11,271 nt of DNA, from positions 1 to 11,271 of the forward strand of contig CALFRR010000018.1 in assembly GCA_937919435.1 (NCBI GenBank). Direction: 5' to 3'. Origin of the DNA: an uncultured Alphaproteobacteria bacterium. GTDB lineage: Bacteria; Pseudomonadota; Alphaproteobacteria; Rhizobiales; Ancalomicrobiaceae. A program made the position numbers and the translations under genes. Positions 1-6,378 of this stretch are shown in pieces; within the stretch, counting starts at the first letter, position 1; each line of letters begins with the position of its first letter. The notes beneath the pieces were generated by a model. It ran no database searches. It was given only the letters and a program-made list of their open reading frames with translations, and had not been told where the DNA came from.

Positions 1-873
1 CTCGGTGGTCGAGATGTCGGCGTGGCCGAGCAACTGCTGCACCACTCGGAGATCGGCCCCGTTCGCGAGAATGTGACTGGCGAAGGCATGGCGCAGCACG
101 TGCGGCGAGATCCGCCGCGCCTCGATGCCGTTCGCCACCGCCAGGTCCTTGAGATCGCCGGCGAAAGTCTGGCGGGTGACGTGACCGCTCTCGCTCCACG
201 ACGGGAACAGCCAGCGCGAGGCGCCGAGCCCGTGCGCCTTCAGATGGCCGACATGGGCCTCGATCGCCGCTCGCGCCTTCTGCGACAACGGCACCAGCCG
301 CTCCTTGTCGCCCTTGCCGCGCACCGTCAGGAACGCCTGTCCGCCGCGCGAGGCGGACATCGGCAGCGACACCAGTTCGGAGACCCGGAGCCCCGAGGCG
401 TAGATCGTCTCGAGCAGCGCATGGAGCCTGAGCGCCCGACCACGCACCGCCGCACTCGGCCTCCGCCCCTCGGCGTCGGTCTCGGCCCGCGCCGCACTCT
501 CCGCCGCTTCGACCAGCCGGGTCACCTCCTCGACCGACAGGATCTTCGGCAGCGGTCGCCGCTTCTTCGGCGCGTCGACGGTGCCGGTCGGATCGTCGCC
601 GCGGATGCCCTCCGCATAGAGGAAACGGTGGAACCGCCGCAGGGTCGAGAGGTGGCGGGCCTGGGTGGTCGCCGCCATGCCGCGGTGCGCGAGATCGGCC
701 ATGTGGTCGGCGACGTCGACCGCCGAGGCCGCGTCGATCGCCACGCCACGGTGGGCGAGGAATTCGGTGAAGGCGTCGAGATCGCGGCCATAGGCGTCGA
801 GCGTGTTGCGGGCCACGCCGCGTTCCGCCGAGAGCATCTCCAGGAAACTCTCGACGACGAACCGGCCGGCCAT
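1..873 (-). CDS. xerD: Site-specific tyrosine recombinase XerD (3' end cut by window edge)
   Basis: XerD works with XerC at the dif site to resolve chromosome dimers before cell division. The window holds 291 residues. The N-terminal SAM-like core-binding domain covers about residues 1-100 and the catalytic domain starts near 110. Active-site residues of the tyrosine recombinase family are visible: R163 in SGLRVSEL, K187 in RGKGDKE, H258 and R261 in HVLRHAF, and H284 in LLGHADISTT. The catalytic tyrosine of the usual IYTH motif would fall about two codons past the window edge. The region around residues 122-147 is roughly 20 residues longer than in E. coli XerD, as I recall for alphaproteobacterial members. 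ATG at 873 is chosen because it follows the stop of the small upstream gene by one base, which suggests translational coupling. XerC is the main alternative; the LRVVQQLLGHADISTT string and the aroKB neighbourhood favour XerD. Confidence 0.93.
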   Translation of the reverse strand, partial: MAGRFVVESFLEMLSAERGVARNTLDAYGRDLDAFTEFLAHRGVAIDAASAVDVADHMADLAHRGMAATTQARHLSTLRRFHRFLYAEGIRGDDPTGTVDAPKKRRPLPKILSVEEVTRLVEAAESAARAETDAEGRRPSAAVRGRALRLHALLETIYASGLRVSELVSLPMSASRGGQAFLTVRGKGDKERLVPLSQKARAAIEAHVGHLKAHGLGASRWLFPSWSESGHVTRQTFAGDLKDLAVANGIEARRISPHVLRHAFASHILANGADLRVVQQLLGHADISTTE

Positions 874-874
874 C

Positions 875-1021
875 TCAGCGCGCCTCGAAGCGATCCTGTG
901 GGACGCGGATCGTCATTTCCCGGGGATGGGGATCGACGAAGGTGGCCAGCACCACCACCGCCGCGGCACCGAGCGCGGTGATGAACGCGACCGCGACGAG
1001 AAACCGAACGAGGCTCGGCAT
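875..1021 (-). CDS. Small single-pass membrane protein, function unknown
   Basis: This 48-residue protein has one hydrophobic segment (about residues 4-29, rich in Ala, Val, Leu and Phe) followed by a short polar tail containing DPHPREM and ending FEAR. R6 before the hydrophobic segment and the charged tail suggest a membrane anchor with a short soluble end; topology is not certain. A Shine-Dalgarno-like GAGGTG lies about ten bases before the ATG at 1021. The reading frame stays open upstream to about 1399, but that part overlaps aroK on the opposite strand and reads as arginine-rich shadow sequence, so the short start is preferred. Its stop is one base before the xerD start, so the two genes are probably co-transcribed and coupled. 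I cannot assign it to a named family. Similar tiny genes beside xerD in other alphaproteobacteria are possible but unchecked. Confidence 0.7.
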   Translation of the reverse strand: MPSLVRFLVAVAFITALGAAAVVVLATFVDPHPREMTIRVPQDRFEAR

Positions 1022-1205
1022 TCGGATCAGACACCTCAATTTCGGCGAATCGGTCCGTCGACCGACGCCTTTCGCGCCGCGAGACTCACCGATGCCGACC
1101 GTCGGTGCAAGGGGCGAGACCGCATGGAACGCTTGACGACCGGGCATCCGCCGGGCCAAAGCTCGCCCGACGCCGGAGACGCCGGCGGGATCGCGTGGGA
1201 CAGGA

Positions 1206-1844
1206 ATGGGCAACGAGCCGAAACGCACCGACCGACGCCGCGTCGAGCGCATCCTCGCCGCCCTCGCCACTCGTTCGATCGTCTTCGTCGGCATGATGGG
1301 GGCCGGCAAGACCACCGTCGGCCGCCGCGTCGCCACCCGCCTCGACCTGCCCTTCGTCGACGTCGACGTCGAGATCGAGCGCGCCGCGGCGCAGACCATC
1401 CCCGAGATCTTCGCCGAGCACGGCGAGACCTATTTCCGCGACGGCGAACGCCGGGTGATCGCCCGCCTGCTCGCAGACGGGCCGCAGGTGCTGGCGACCG
1501 GCGGCGGCGCCTTCATGAACGCCGAGACCCGTGCGGCGATCGCCGCGGCCGGCGTCTCGGTCTGGCTCGAGGCCGATCCGGACGTGCTGTGGAACCGGGT
1601 CCGCCACCGCACCCATCGCCCGCTGCTCGCCAATCCGGACCCGGAAGGCACCCTGCGCCGCCTCGTCGCCGAGCGCTATCCGACCTATGCGCTGGCCGAC
1701 CTGACCGTTCCCTCCCGCGACGCCCCGAAGGATCTCGTCGCCGACGAGATCGTCGAGGCGCTCGACCGTCACTTCTCGGCCGAAGCCGTCCACCGACCGG
1801 TGGACGAGGGCTCCGCCGATCCTGCTTCCGGAGACAGCCGATGA
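1206..1844 (+). CDS. aroK: Shikimate kinase
   Basis: Phosphorylates shikimate to shikimate 3-phosphate with ATP, the fifth step of the shikimate pathway, in the cytoplasm. The 212-residue protein shows the family motifs in order: Walker A GMMGAGKTT (residues 29-37), the shikimate-binding DVD (52-54), FRDGE with R78, the GGG of the substrate/Walker B region (99-101), and the lid RPLL with R138. It is longer than the roughly 170-residue enterobacterial enzymes because of about 23 residues before the first strand and a polar C-terminal tail (about 195-212); N-terminal extensions of this kind are common in alphaproteobacteria. The assigned ATG has AGGA directly abutting it, which is too close for a normal ribosome binding site, so the exact start is less certain than the function. 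No in-frame ATG occurs between it and the P-loop. Its stop overlaps the aroB start (ATGA). Confidence 0.95.
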   Translation: MGNEPKRTDRRRVERILAALATRSIVFVGMMGAGKTTVGRRVATRLDLPFVDVDVEIERAAAQTIPEIFAEHGETYFRDGERRVIARLLADGPQVLATGGGAFMNAETRAAIAAAGVSVWLEADPDVLWNRVRHRTHRPLLANPDPEGTLRRLVAERYPTYALADLTVPSRDAPKDLVADEIVEALDRHFSAEAVHRPVDEGSADPASGDSR

Positions 1845-2965
1845 CCGAGACCGCCGCCGCGACCACCGTTCCCGTCGCCCTCGGACAGCGCACCTACGAC
1901 GTGCTGATCGGCCCCGGCCTCGTCGCCGGCGCCGGCGCCGAGCTGGCCCGCCGCTTCCCCGGCTGCCGCTACGCGATCGTCACCGACGAGACCGTCGCGG
2001 CCCATCATCTCGAACCGCTGGCGGCGAGCCTCGCCGAGGCCGATCTCGCCTATTCCTCCTTCGTCGTCGAACCGGGCGAAGCCTCGAAGAGCTTCTCGAC
2101 CCTGGAGAGCGTGATCGACGCGGCCCTGTCGGCGCGGCTCGAGCGCGGCGATCTCCTGATCGCGCTGGGCGGCGGCGTGATCGGCGACCTCGTCGGCTTC
2201 GCCGCCGGACTGGTCCGGCGCGGCATGCGTTTCGTCCAGGTGCCGACCACCCTGCTCGCCCAGGTCGACAGTTCGGTCGGCGGCAAGACCGGCATCAACA
2301 CCCGCCACGGCAAGAATCTGGTCGGCGTGTTCCACCAGCCGAGTCTGGTGCTCGCCGACACCTCGACCCTCGACACCCTCTCCGAGCGCCACATGCGCGC
2401 CGGCTACGCCGAAGTGGTGAAATACGGCCTGATCGGCGACGCGCCGTTCTTCGACTGGCTGGAGAAGAACCGTGCCGACGTCTTCTCCGGCGGCGCCGCC
2501 CGCATCGAGGCGGTGGCGGCCTGCGTCCGCGCCAAGGCCGAGGTCGTCCGCATCGACGAGAAGGAGACCGGCCCGCGCGCCCTGCTCAACCTCGGCCACA
2601 CCTTCGGCCACGCGCTGGAGACCGCGACCGACTACGACGCCGAGCGGCTGGTCCACGGCGAGGGCGTGGCGATCGGCATGGTGCTGGCCCACGAGTTCTC
2701 GGCCAGGCTGAACCTCGCCTCGCCCGACGACGCGGTCCGCGTCGCCGCTCATCTCGAGGCGGCCGGCCTGCCGACCCGGCTCGACCGGATCCCCGGCGGG
2801 GTCGGCACGGTCGACGGACTGATGCGGGCGATCTTCCAGGACAAGAAGGTCAAGCGCGGCCGCCTGACCTTCATCCTGACCCGCGGCATCGGCCGGAGCT
2901 TCATCGCCGACGACGTCGTCCCCGATCTGGTGCGCGACTTCCTCGCCGAAAAACTCCCCGCCTGA
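1841..2965 (+). CDS. aroB: 3-dehydroquinate synthase
   Basis: Converts DAHP to 3-dehydroquinate, the second step of the shikimate pathway, using NAD+ and a divalent metal (zinc or cobalt) in the cytoplasm. The 374-residue protein carries the family landmarks: EPGEASK (77-83), the NAD-binding GGGVIGDLVGF (110-120), PTTLLAQVDSSVGGKTGIN (135-153), the metal ligand E191 in YAEVVKYG with K194, and the metal ligands H253 in LGHTFGHALE and H272 in HGEGVAIGM. A DKK motif follows near residue 335. Length is normal for the family. The ATG overlaps the aroK stop by four bases, a standard coupled arrangement, so the two genes form an operon. Only 17 bases separate its stop from the convergent cysQ stop, and I see no clear terminator there. 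Confidence 0.97.
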   Translation: MTETAAATTVPVALGQRTYDVLIGPGLVAGAGAELARRFPGCRYAIVTDETVAAHHLEPLAASLAEADLAYSSFVVEPGEASKSFSTLESVIDAALSARLERGDLLIALGGGVIGDLVGFAAGLVRRGMRFVQVPTTLLAQVDSSVGGKTGINTRHGKNLVGVFHQPSLVLADTSTLDTLSERHMRAGYAEVVKYGLIGDAPFFDWLEKNRADVFSGGAARIEAVAACVRAKAEVVRIDEKETGPRALLNLGHTFGHALETATDYDAERLVHGEGVAIGMVLAHEFSARLNLASPDDAVRVAAHLEAAGLPTRLDRIPGGVGTVDGLMRAIFQDKKVKRGRLTFILTRGIGRSFIADDVVPDLVRDFLAEKLPA

Positions 2966-2982
2966 GCCGGCGGCCCGTCCGC

Positions 2983-3822
2983 TCAGAGAGCGGCGAGCAC
3001 GCGCCCGAGCGACGAGGGATCGCCGAGCGCCAGGAACGGCGGATTGGCGAAGTCGGTGGCGGTCGCGCCGCCACCATAGACGAGCGGTCGTCCGTCGAGC
3101 CCGACGACGGTGCCGCCGGCGGCGACCAGCACCGCCTCTCCCGCCGCGGTGTCCCATTCCATGGTCCGGCCGAAGCGGGGGTAGACGTCCGCCCGCCCCT
3201 CCGCCAGCCGGCAGAACTTCAGCGACGACCCCGCGGTGTCGCGGCAGGCGACCGGGAGACGGGCGATCAACGCTTCGGTCGCCGGGTCGCAGTGGGAACG
3301 GCTGGAGAGCACCCTCAGCCCCGCCGCACCGGCCGCCGCCGCGGCGATCGGCCGGCGAGGGTGGCAGCCGTCGGCTCCGATCCCGATCCGCCAGGCTCCC
3401 ACCCCGACGATCCCGGCGAAGGTCTCCCCGGTCATCGGCGCATGGACCACTCCGGCGACCGGCCGGCCGTCTTCGACGAGCCCGATGTTGACGGTGAAGT
3501 CGCCGTTGCCGGCGACGAACTCGCGGGTGCCGTCGAGCGGGTCGACCAGGACGAACCGTCGACCGAGCGCGCCCGGCAGGTGTCCGGCGGCATGCGCCTC
3601 CTCCGCCACCACCGGTACGCCGGGAAGGTCGCGGGCGAGCGCGGCGAGCACGATCGCCTCGGCGCGCTGGTCGGCGAGGGTCACCGGACTGGCGTCCGAC
3701 TTGATCGAGACCGAGAAGCCCGCCGCCAGGACGTCGAGGATCGCCGCTCCGGCGTCGAGCGAGGCCCGGACGAAGAGATCGACGAGATCGCCGGCGACGG
3801 CCGGAACGGACGGATGGGACAT
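2983..3822 (-). CDS. cysQ: 3'(2'),5'-bisphosphate nucleotidase, CysQ type (inositol monophosphatase fold)
   Basis: CysQ removes the 3'-phosphate from pAp (3'-phosphoadenosine 5'-phosphate), the by-product of PAPS reduction and of coenzyme A-derived phosphopantetheine transfer. The 279-residue protein has the metal-site motifs of the Li+-sensitive phosphatase superfamily: KSDASPVTLAD (41-51), EE (74-75), DPLDGTREF (94-102, the diagnostic DPxDGT) and WDTAAGEAVL starting at W223. The TREF form after DPLDG is typical of CysQ rather than of inositol or histidinol phosphatases, but substrate choice within this fold cannot be proven by eye. MSHPSV at 3822 is taken as the start; the frame continues upstream inside the neighbouring GGDEF gene with arginine-rich, unlikely sequence. 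No strong Shine-Dalgarno is visible. The gene lies 34 bases downstream of the GGDEF gene on the same strand, so co-transcription is plausible. Confidence 0.88.
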   Translation of the reverse strand: MSHPSVPAVAGDLVDLFVRASLDAGAAILDVLAAGFSVSIKSDASPVTLADQRAEAIVLAALARDLPGVPVVAEEAHAAGHLPGALGRRFVLVDPLDGTREFVAGNGDFTVNIGLVEDGRPVAGVVHAPMTGETFAGIVGVGAWRIGIGADGCHPRRPIAAAAAGAAGLRVLSSRSHCDPATEALIARLPVACRDTAGSSLKFCRLAEGRADVYPRFGRTMEWDTAAGEAVLVAAGGTVVGLDGRPLVYGGGATATDFANPPFLALGDPSSLGRVLAAL

Positions 3823-3856
3823 CGGCTGTACGGTCCGCGAGCGGGAAACTCTCCGC

Positions 3857-5068
3857 TTATAGGCCGAAGCGGGCACAGGGGGCCACCATCGCCGCGACCG
3901 GCACGGGCACCGGCTCCTCTGCGACCGCCGTCGGGCGGACGACCACCCGGTTGCGTCCACCGTGTTTGGCCGCGTAGAGGCCCGCATCCGCGGCGGCGAG
4001 CATCGGCTCGAGCTCGTGTCCGACGAAGTCGGTCACCGAGACGCCGATGCTGACCGTCGCCCGAGCCGTCCGATCCGGCAACCCGAGGTCCGTCCCGGCG
4101 AAGACACGCCGGATCTCCTCGGCGAGACGCTGCGCCGCCCCGACGTCGGAACCGTCGATCAGCAGCGCGAACTCCTCGCCGCCCCATCGGCCGAAGGTGC
4201 CGTTGGGCACCCGCTCGGCGACCAGATCGGCGAAGGCGCGGATCACCCGATCACCGGCTGCGTGCCCCCAGGTGTCGTTGATCCGCTTGAAGCGGTCGAT
4301 GTCGAAGAGGAGAAGTGCCGCCGCCCCTCGATCGACCAGCCGAGCCGTGGCTTCGTCGACGAAGGCGCGTCGGTTCAGGGCTCCGGTCAACGGATCGAGC
4401 CGAGAGACCCGCCGGTGCCGCGCTTCGGCGCGTTCGCGCACCAGCAACGCCATCAGCACCGCCGCGGCGACCGAGACGACCAGCAGCCAGACTCCGAGCA
4501 GACCGATCCAGGTTCCCCGGCTCGTCTCGTACTCTTCGAGCGGCGCCACCAGGGTCAGGACGACCCGCACCGCATGGGTCGACGCCGCGACGATCGCGAG
4601 CATCACCAGAGGCATCCGCGACGGCAGCGGCTCGTGCGTGCGACCGGACCACAGCACGGCCCCGAACACGCCGATGTGAGCGATCGCCAGACAGGAGGCG
4701 AGAAGCACGCGTCTGTCGAAGTCGTCGCCGACCGCCGGGATCGCACAGACCGTCACGAACAGCGCCGCACCGCCGAAGATCGTCCAGAGTGGCGCCGGCC
4801 GGCGCTCGAAACGGAGCGCGCCGTGGACTAGCAGGCCGAATCCGATCTGGATCGCGATGTTGTGGCCGAGGATCGACGGCCACGTCGGCAGCGACGGGCG
4901 CGTCATCAGCAGGAGCAGCCCGAGAAGGGTCGCCATGCCGCTCATCGCCCAGGCGGCGGCCGCGGTCTCCTCGGGATTGTGCCGCCAGACCGTCCAGACG
5001 AGCATCGTCGTCGCGACGTGCAGCAGCACCGCGACGATCAGGAGGGTCTGCACGTCGATCGCTGGCAT
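3857..5068 (-). CDS. Membrane-bound diguanylate cyclase (GGDEF domain)
   Basis: Predicted to make the second messenger c-di-GMP from two GTP at the inner membrane. Of 403 residues, the first 210 or so hold about seven hydrophobic helices (approximately 6-27, 38-56, 65-84, 95-113, 120-140, 152-174, 188-210), a MASE-like membrane sensor of unassigned ligand. A short charged linker (211-222) leads to the GGDEF domain: DPLTGALNRRAF (225-236), LFDIDRFKRINDTWGHAAGD (254-273), the active-site GGEEF (296-300), a VSIGVS strand (339-344) and YAAKHGGRNRV (365-375). All residues expected for catalysis are present. The RxxD product-inhibition site that normally ends six residues before GGEEF is absent (V and G occupy the R and D positions). 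A Pro/Val-rich tail (about 380-403) has no recognised role. bolA lies 91 bases upstream on the same strand and cysQ 34 bases downstream. Confidence 0.9.
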   Translation of the reverse strand: MPAIDVQTLLIVAVLLHVATTMLVWTVWRHNPEETAAAAWAMSGMATLLGLLLLMTRPSLPTWPSILGHNIAIQIGFGLLVHGALRFERRPAPLWTIFGGAALFVTVCAIPAVGDDFDRRVLLASCLAIAHIGVFGAVLWSGRTHEPLPSRMPLVMLAIVAASTHAVRVVLTLVAPLEEYETSRGTWIGLLGVWLLVVSVAAAVLMALLVRERAEARHRRVSRLDPLTGALNRRAFVDEATARLVDRGAAALLLFDIDRFKRINDTWGHAAGDRVIRAFADLVAERVPNGTFGRWGGEEFALLIDGSDVGAAQRLAEEIRRVFAGTDLGLPDRTARATVSIGVSVTDFVGHELEPMLAAADAGLYAAKHGGRNRVVVRPTAVAEEPVPVPVAAMVAPCARFGL

Positions 5069-5159
5069 CGCGTCACCGTCCCGCCATGATGGATTTCCCG
5101 TAGTGGGATTCCAGTATCCGCGGGACGTAGAAACGAGCGGTTAACGCGAAACCTCCGAT

Positions 5160-5420
5160 TTACGACGGGTCTGCCTCGATGGTCAGCGCGTGGACCCGCT
5201 CGGCGAGTTCGGCTGCGACCACCTCGTTGATCATCCGATGACGGGCGAGCCGGCTCTTGCCGCGGAAGGCTTCCGCGACGATGCGGATCGCGAAATGCGT
5301 CTCGCCTTCGGGATGGGCGCCGCCATGTCCGTGATGGCGCTCGGACTCGTCGATCACTTCGAGCAGGCTCGGTGAGAAGGCGGCGGTGAGCTTGTCGATC
5401 ATGCGTTGGCGATAGGACAT
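5160..5420 (-). CDS. BolA family protein
   Basis: BolA-type proteins pair with monothiol glutaredoxins to hold and pass on [2Fe-2S] clusters, and some act in transcription or iron regulation. The 86-residue protein spans the whole BolA fold: MSYRQRMIDKL helix, the SERHHGHGG loop (26-34) with the histidines usually involved in cluster binding, a THFAIRI strand (41-47), and the signature RHRMINEVVAAEL (60-72). Length fits the BolA1/IbaG size class. ATG at 5420 is preferred because GGGAG lies a few bases upstream and the family begins here; the open frame continues far upstream only as a shadow opposite the J-domain gene. Which paralogue it is (BolA, IbaG/YrbA or a plant-type BolA) is not decided. 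No glutaredoxin gene is in the window. It is divergent from the J-domain gene with 141 bases between starts. Confidence 0.92.
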   Translation of the reverse strand: MSYRQRMIDKLTAAFSPSLLEVIDESERHHGHGGAHPEGETHFAIRIVAEAFRGKSRLARHRMINEVVAAELAERVHALTIEADPS

Positions 5421-5526
5421 CTCGGCTCCCGTGGTCGGACCTCGAGCCCATGTTAACCGTTTCGGCCGAACTTCGGGAGACACGGGGATCGCCCGATCAC
5501 ATCTCCAACCGACGCCCTGCTGCGCC

Positions 5527-5555
5527 TTGAGACGGCGGCGCCGAAACATCATAAT
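5527..5555 (+). promoter_or_regulatory. Candidate sigma70-type promoter of the J-domain gene
   Basis: TTGAGA at 5527-5532 and CATAAT at 5550-5555 are separated by exactly 17 bases. This is a good match to the housekeeping consensus, in a GC-rich region where AT-rich hexamers are rare. A start site about seven bases after the -10 box would fall at or next to position 5562, the A of the ATG of the downstream gene, so the mRNA may be leaderless. Confidence 0.55.
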
Positions 5556-5561
5556 TGCCGG

Positions 5562-6191
5562 ATGACCTTCGAAACCGACATTTTCGAGCGAATTCGCATC
5601 AAGCCCGACCCCGAATCGGTCGCGCGGCGCAGTTCGCCGCCCTGCGACTGGGACGGCTGCGAACAGGCCGGCACCCACCTCGCGCCCAAGGGGCGCGGGC
5701 ACGACGGCGAGTACCATCGCTTCTGCATCGATCACGTCCGCCTCTACAACAAGTCCTACGACTACTTCGCCGGAATGGACGACGACGCCGTCGCCCAGTG
5801 GCAGAAGGACGCGTTGACCGGCCATCGTCCGACCTGGGCGGTCGGCGTCAATCCGGACGGCGACACCGGCCGCACCCGCCGCGAATCCGCCGATTTCGAG
5901 ATGCCCCGCGGCTGGAACCGGCGCTCCGGTTCGCCGCGCCGGATCTTCGGCCGCGGCGGTTTCCGGGCCGAACCGGTGGAACCCGTCCGCCGGGCCAAGC
6001 CGCTCGAGAAGAAGGCGCTCTCCACTCTCGATCTGCCGGAGACGGCGACTTCGGAGGAGATCCGCGCCCGCTACAAGGAACTGGTCAAGCGCCACCATCC
6101 CGACGCCAACGGCGGCGATCGCTCCTCGGAGGCGCGGCTCCAGGAGATCATCCAGGCCTACAAGTTGCTGCGGCAGGCCGGTCTCGCCTGA
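5562..6191 (+). CDS. J-domain (DnaJ-like) protein with cysteine-bearing N-terminal domain
   Basis: A 209-residue protein with a C-terminal J-domain (about 151-207) containing the HPD tripeptide (H179-P180-D181) that stimulates Hsp70/DnaK ATPase. It should therefore act as a dedicated DnaK co-chaperone; its client is unknown. It lacks the Gly/Phe region, zinc-finger repeats and C-terminal domains of true DnaJ. The N-terminal part has C28, C33, C55 and H58 within CDWDGC, APKGRG and YHRFCIDH, followed by NKSYDYFAGM; the spacing suggests a small metal site, which is inference. The middle (about 95-145) is low-complexity and basic. No Shine-Dalgarno is visible before the ATG, but a promoter-like pair ends seven bases upstream. 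It lies divergent from bolA and upstream of cobS, an arrangement I recall from other alphaproteobacteria. It is not one of the standard dnaJ, cbpA or djlA genes. Confidence 0.9.
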   Translation: MTFETDIFERIRIKPDPESVARRSSPPCDWDGCEQAGTHLAPKGRGHDGEYHRFCIDHVRLYNKSYDYFAGMDDDAVAQWQKDALTGHRPTWAVGVNPDGDTGRTRRESADFEMPRGWNRRSGSPRRIFGRGGFRAEPVEPVRRAKPLEKKALSTLDLPETATSEEIRARYKELVKRHHPDANGGDRSSEARLQEIIQAYKLLRQAGLA

Positions 6192-6369
6192 GCCCGGCCC
6201 CGGACCGTATGCATGGAAGCCATGAGCCGCGCACATCGGAGCGCCGCAAACCGATTGGGCGACTGGTGCGCCGGCTTCCCGTTGGCTAAAGTCCGTCCGT
6301 CGAAACGAACACCCCCCGCCGCTCACCCGTGACCCGTCGACGAGACCCGACGCGCGGATGGCCGGGGAC

Positions 6370-6374
6370 GGAGG
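6370..6374 (+). promoter_or_regulatory. Ribosome binding site that sets the cobS start
   Basis: GGAGG lies four bases before the ATG at 6379. The in-frame ATG at 6358 has no comparable site, so the start at 6379 is preferred, giving 338 residues, close to the usual CobS length of about 330. Confidence 0.65.
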
Positions 6375-6378
6375 CGAG

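Noticed and set aside
22..981. Long plus-strand frame opposite xerD, and similar long arginine-, glycine- or histidine-rich frames opposite aroB, the cob genes and cysQ
   Set aside because: They are antisense or shifted frames of genes with clear family motifs; GC-rich codon use keeps stops rare. Their composition is unlike real proteins.
1050..1065. Inverted repeat TCGGTC-CGTC-GACCGA between the xerD and aroK transcripts
   Set aside because: A six-base stem with no T-run; too weak for a terminator and not distinguishable from background.
1133..1161. TTGACG upstream of aroK as a -35 box
   Set aside because: At 17 or 18 bases downstream there is only CCAAAG or CAAAGC, a poor -10 box, so I do not call a promoter.
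5461..5470. TTCGGCCGAA palindrome in the bolA/J-domain intergenic region
   Set aside because: Only ten bases, no second copy seen in the window, and such palindromes are expected by chance in GC-rich DNA. It could be an operator but nothing supports it.
6209..6289. 26-codon plus-strand frame between the J-domain gene and cobS
   Set aside because: No ribosome binding site, arginine-rich composition like other chance frames in this GC-rich DNA, and no recognisable motif. A TAAAGT box at its end has no suitable -35 partner.
6192..6378. Cobalamin riboswitch ahead of cobS
   Set aside because: I could not find a B12-box-like sequence, and the 187-base gap is short for the full element plus an expression platform.
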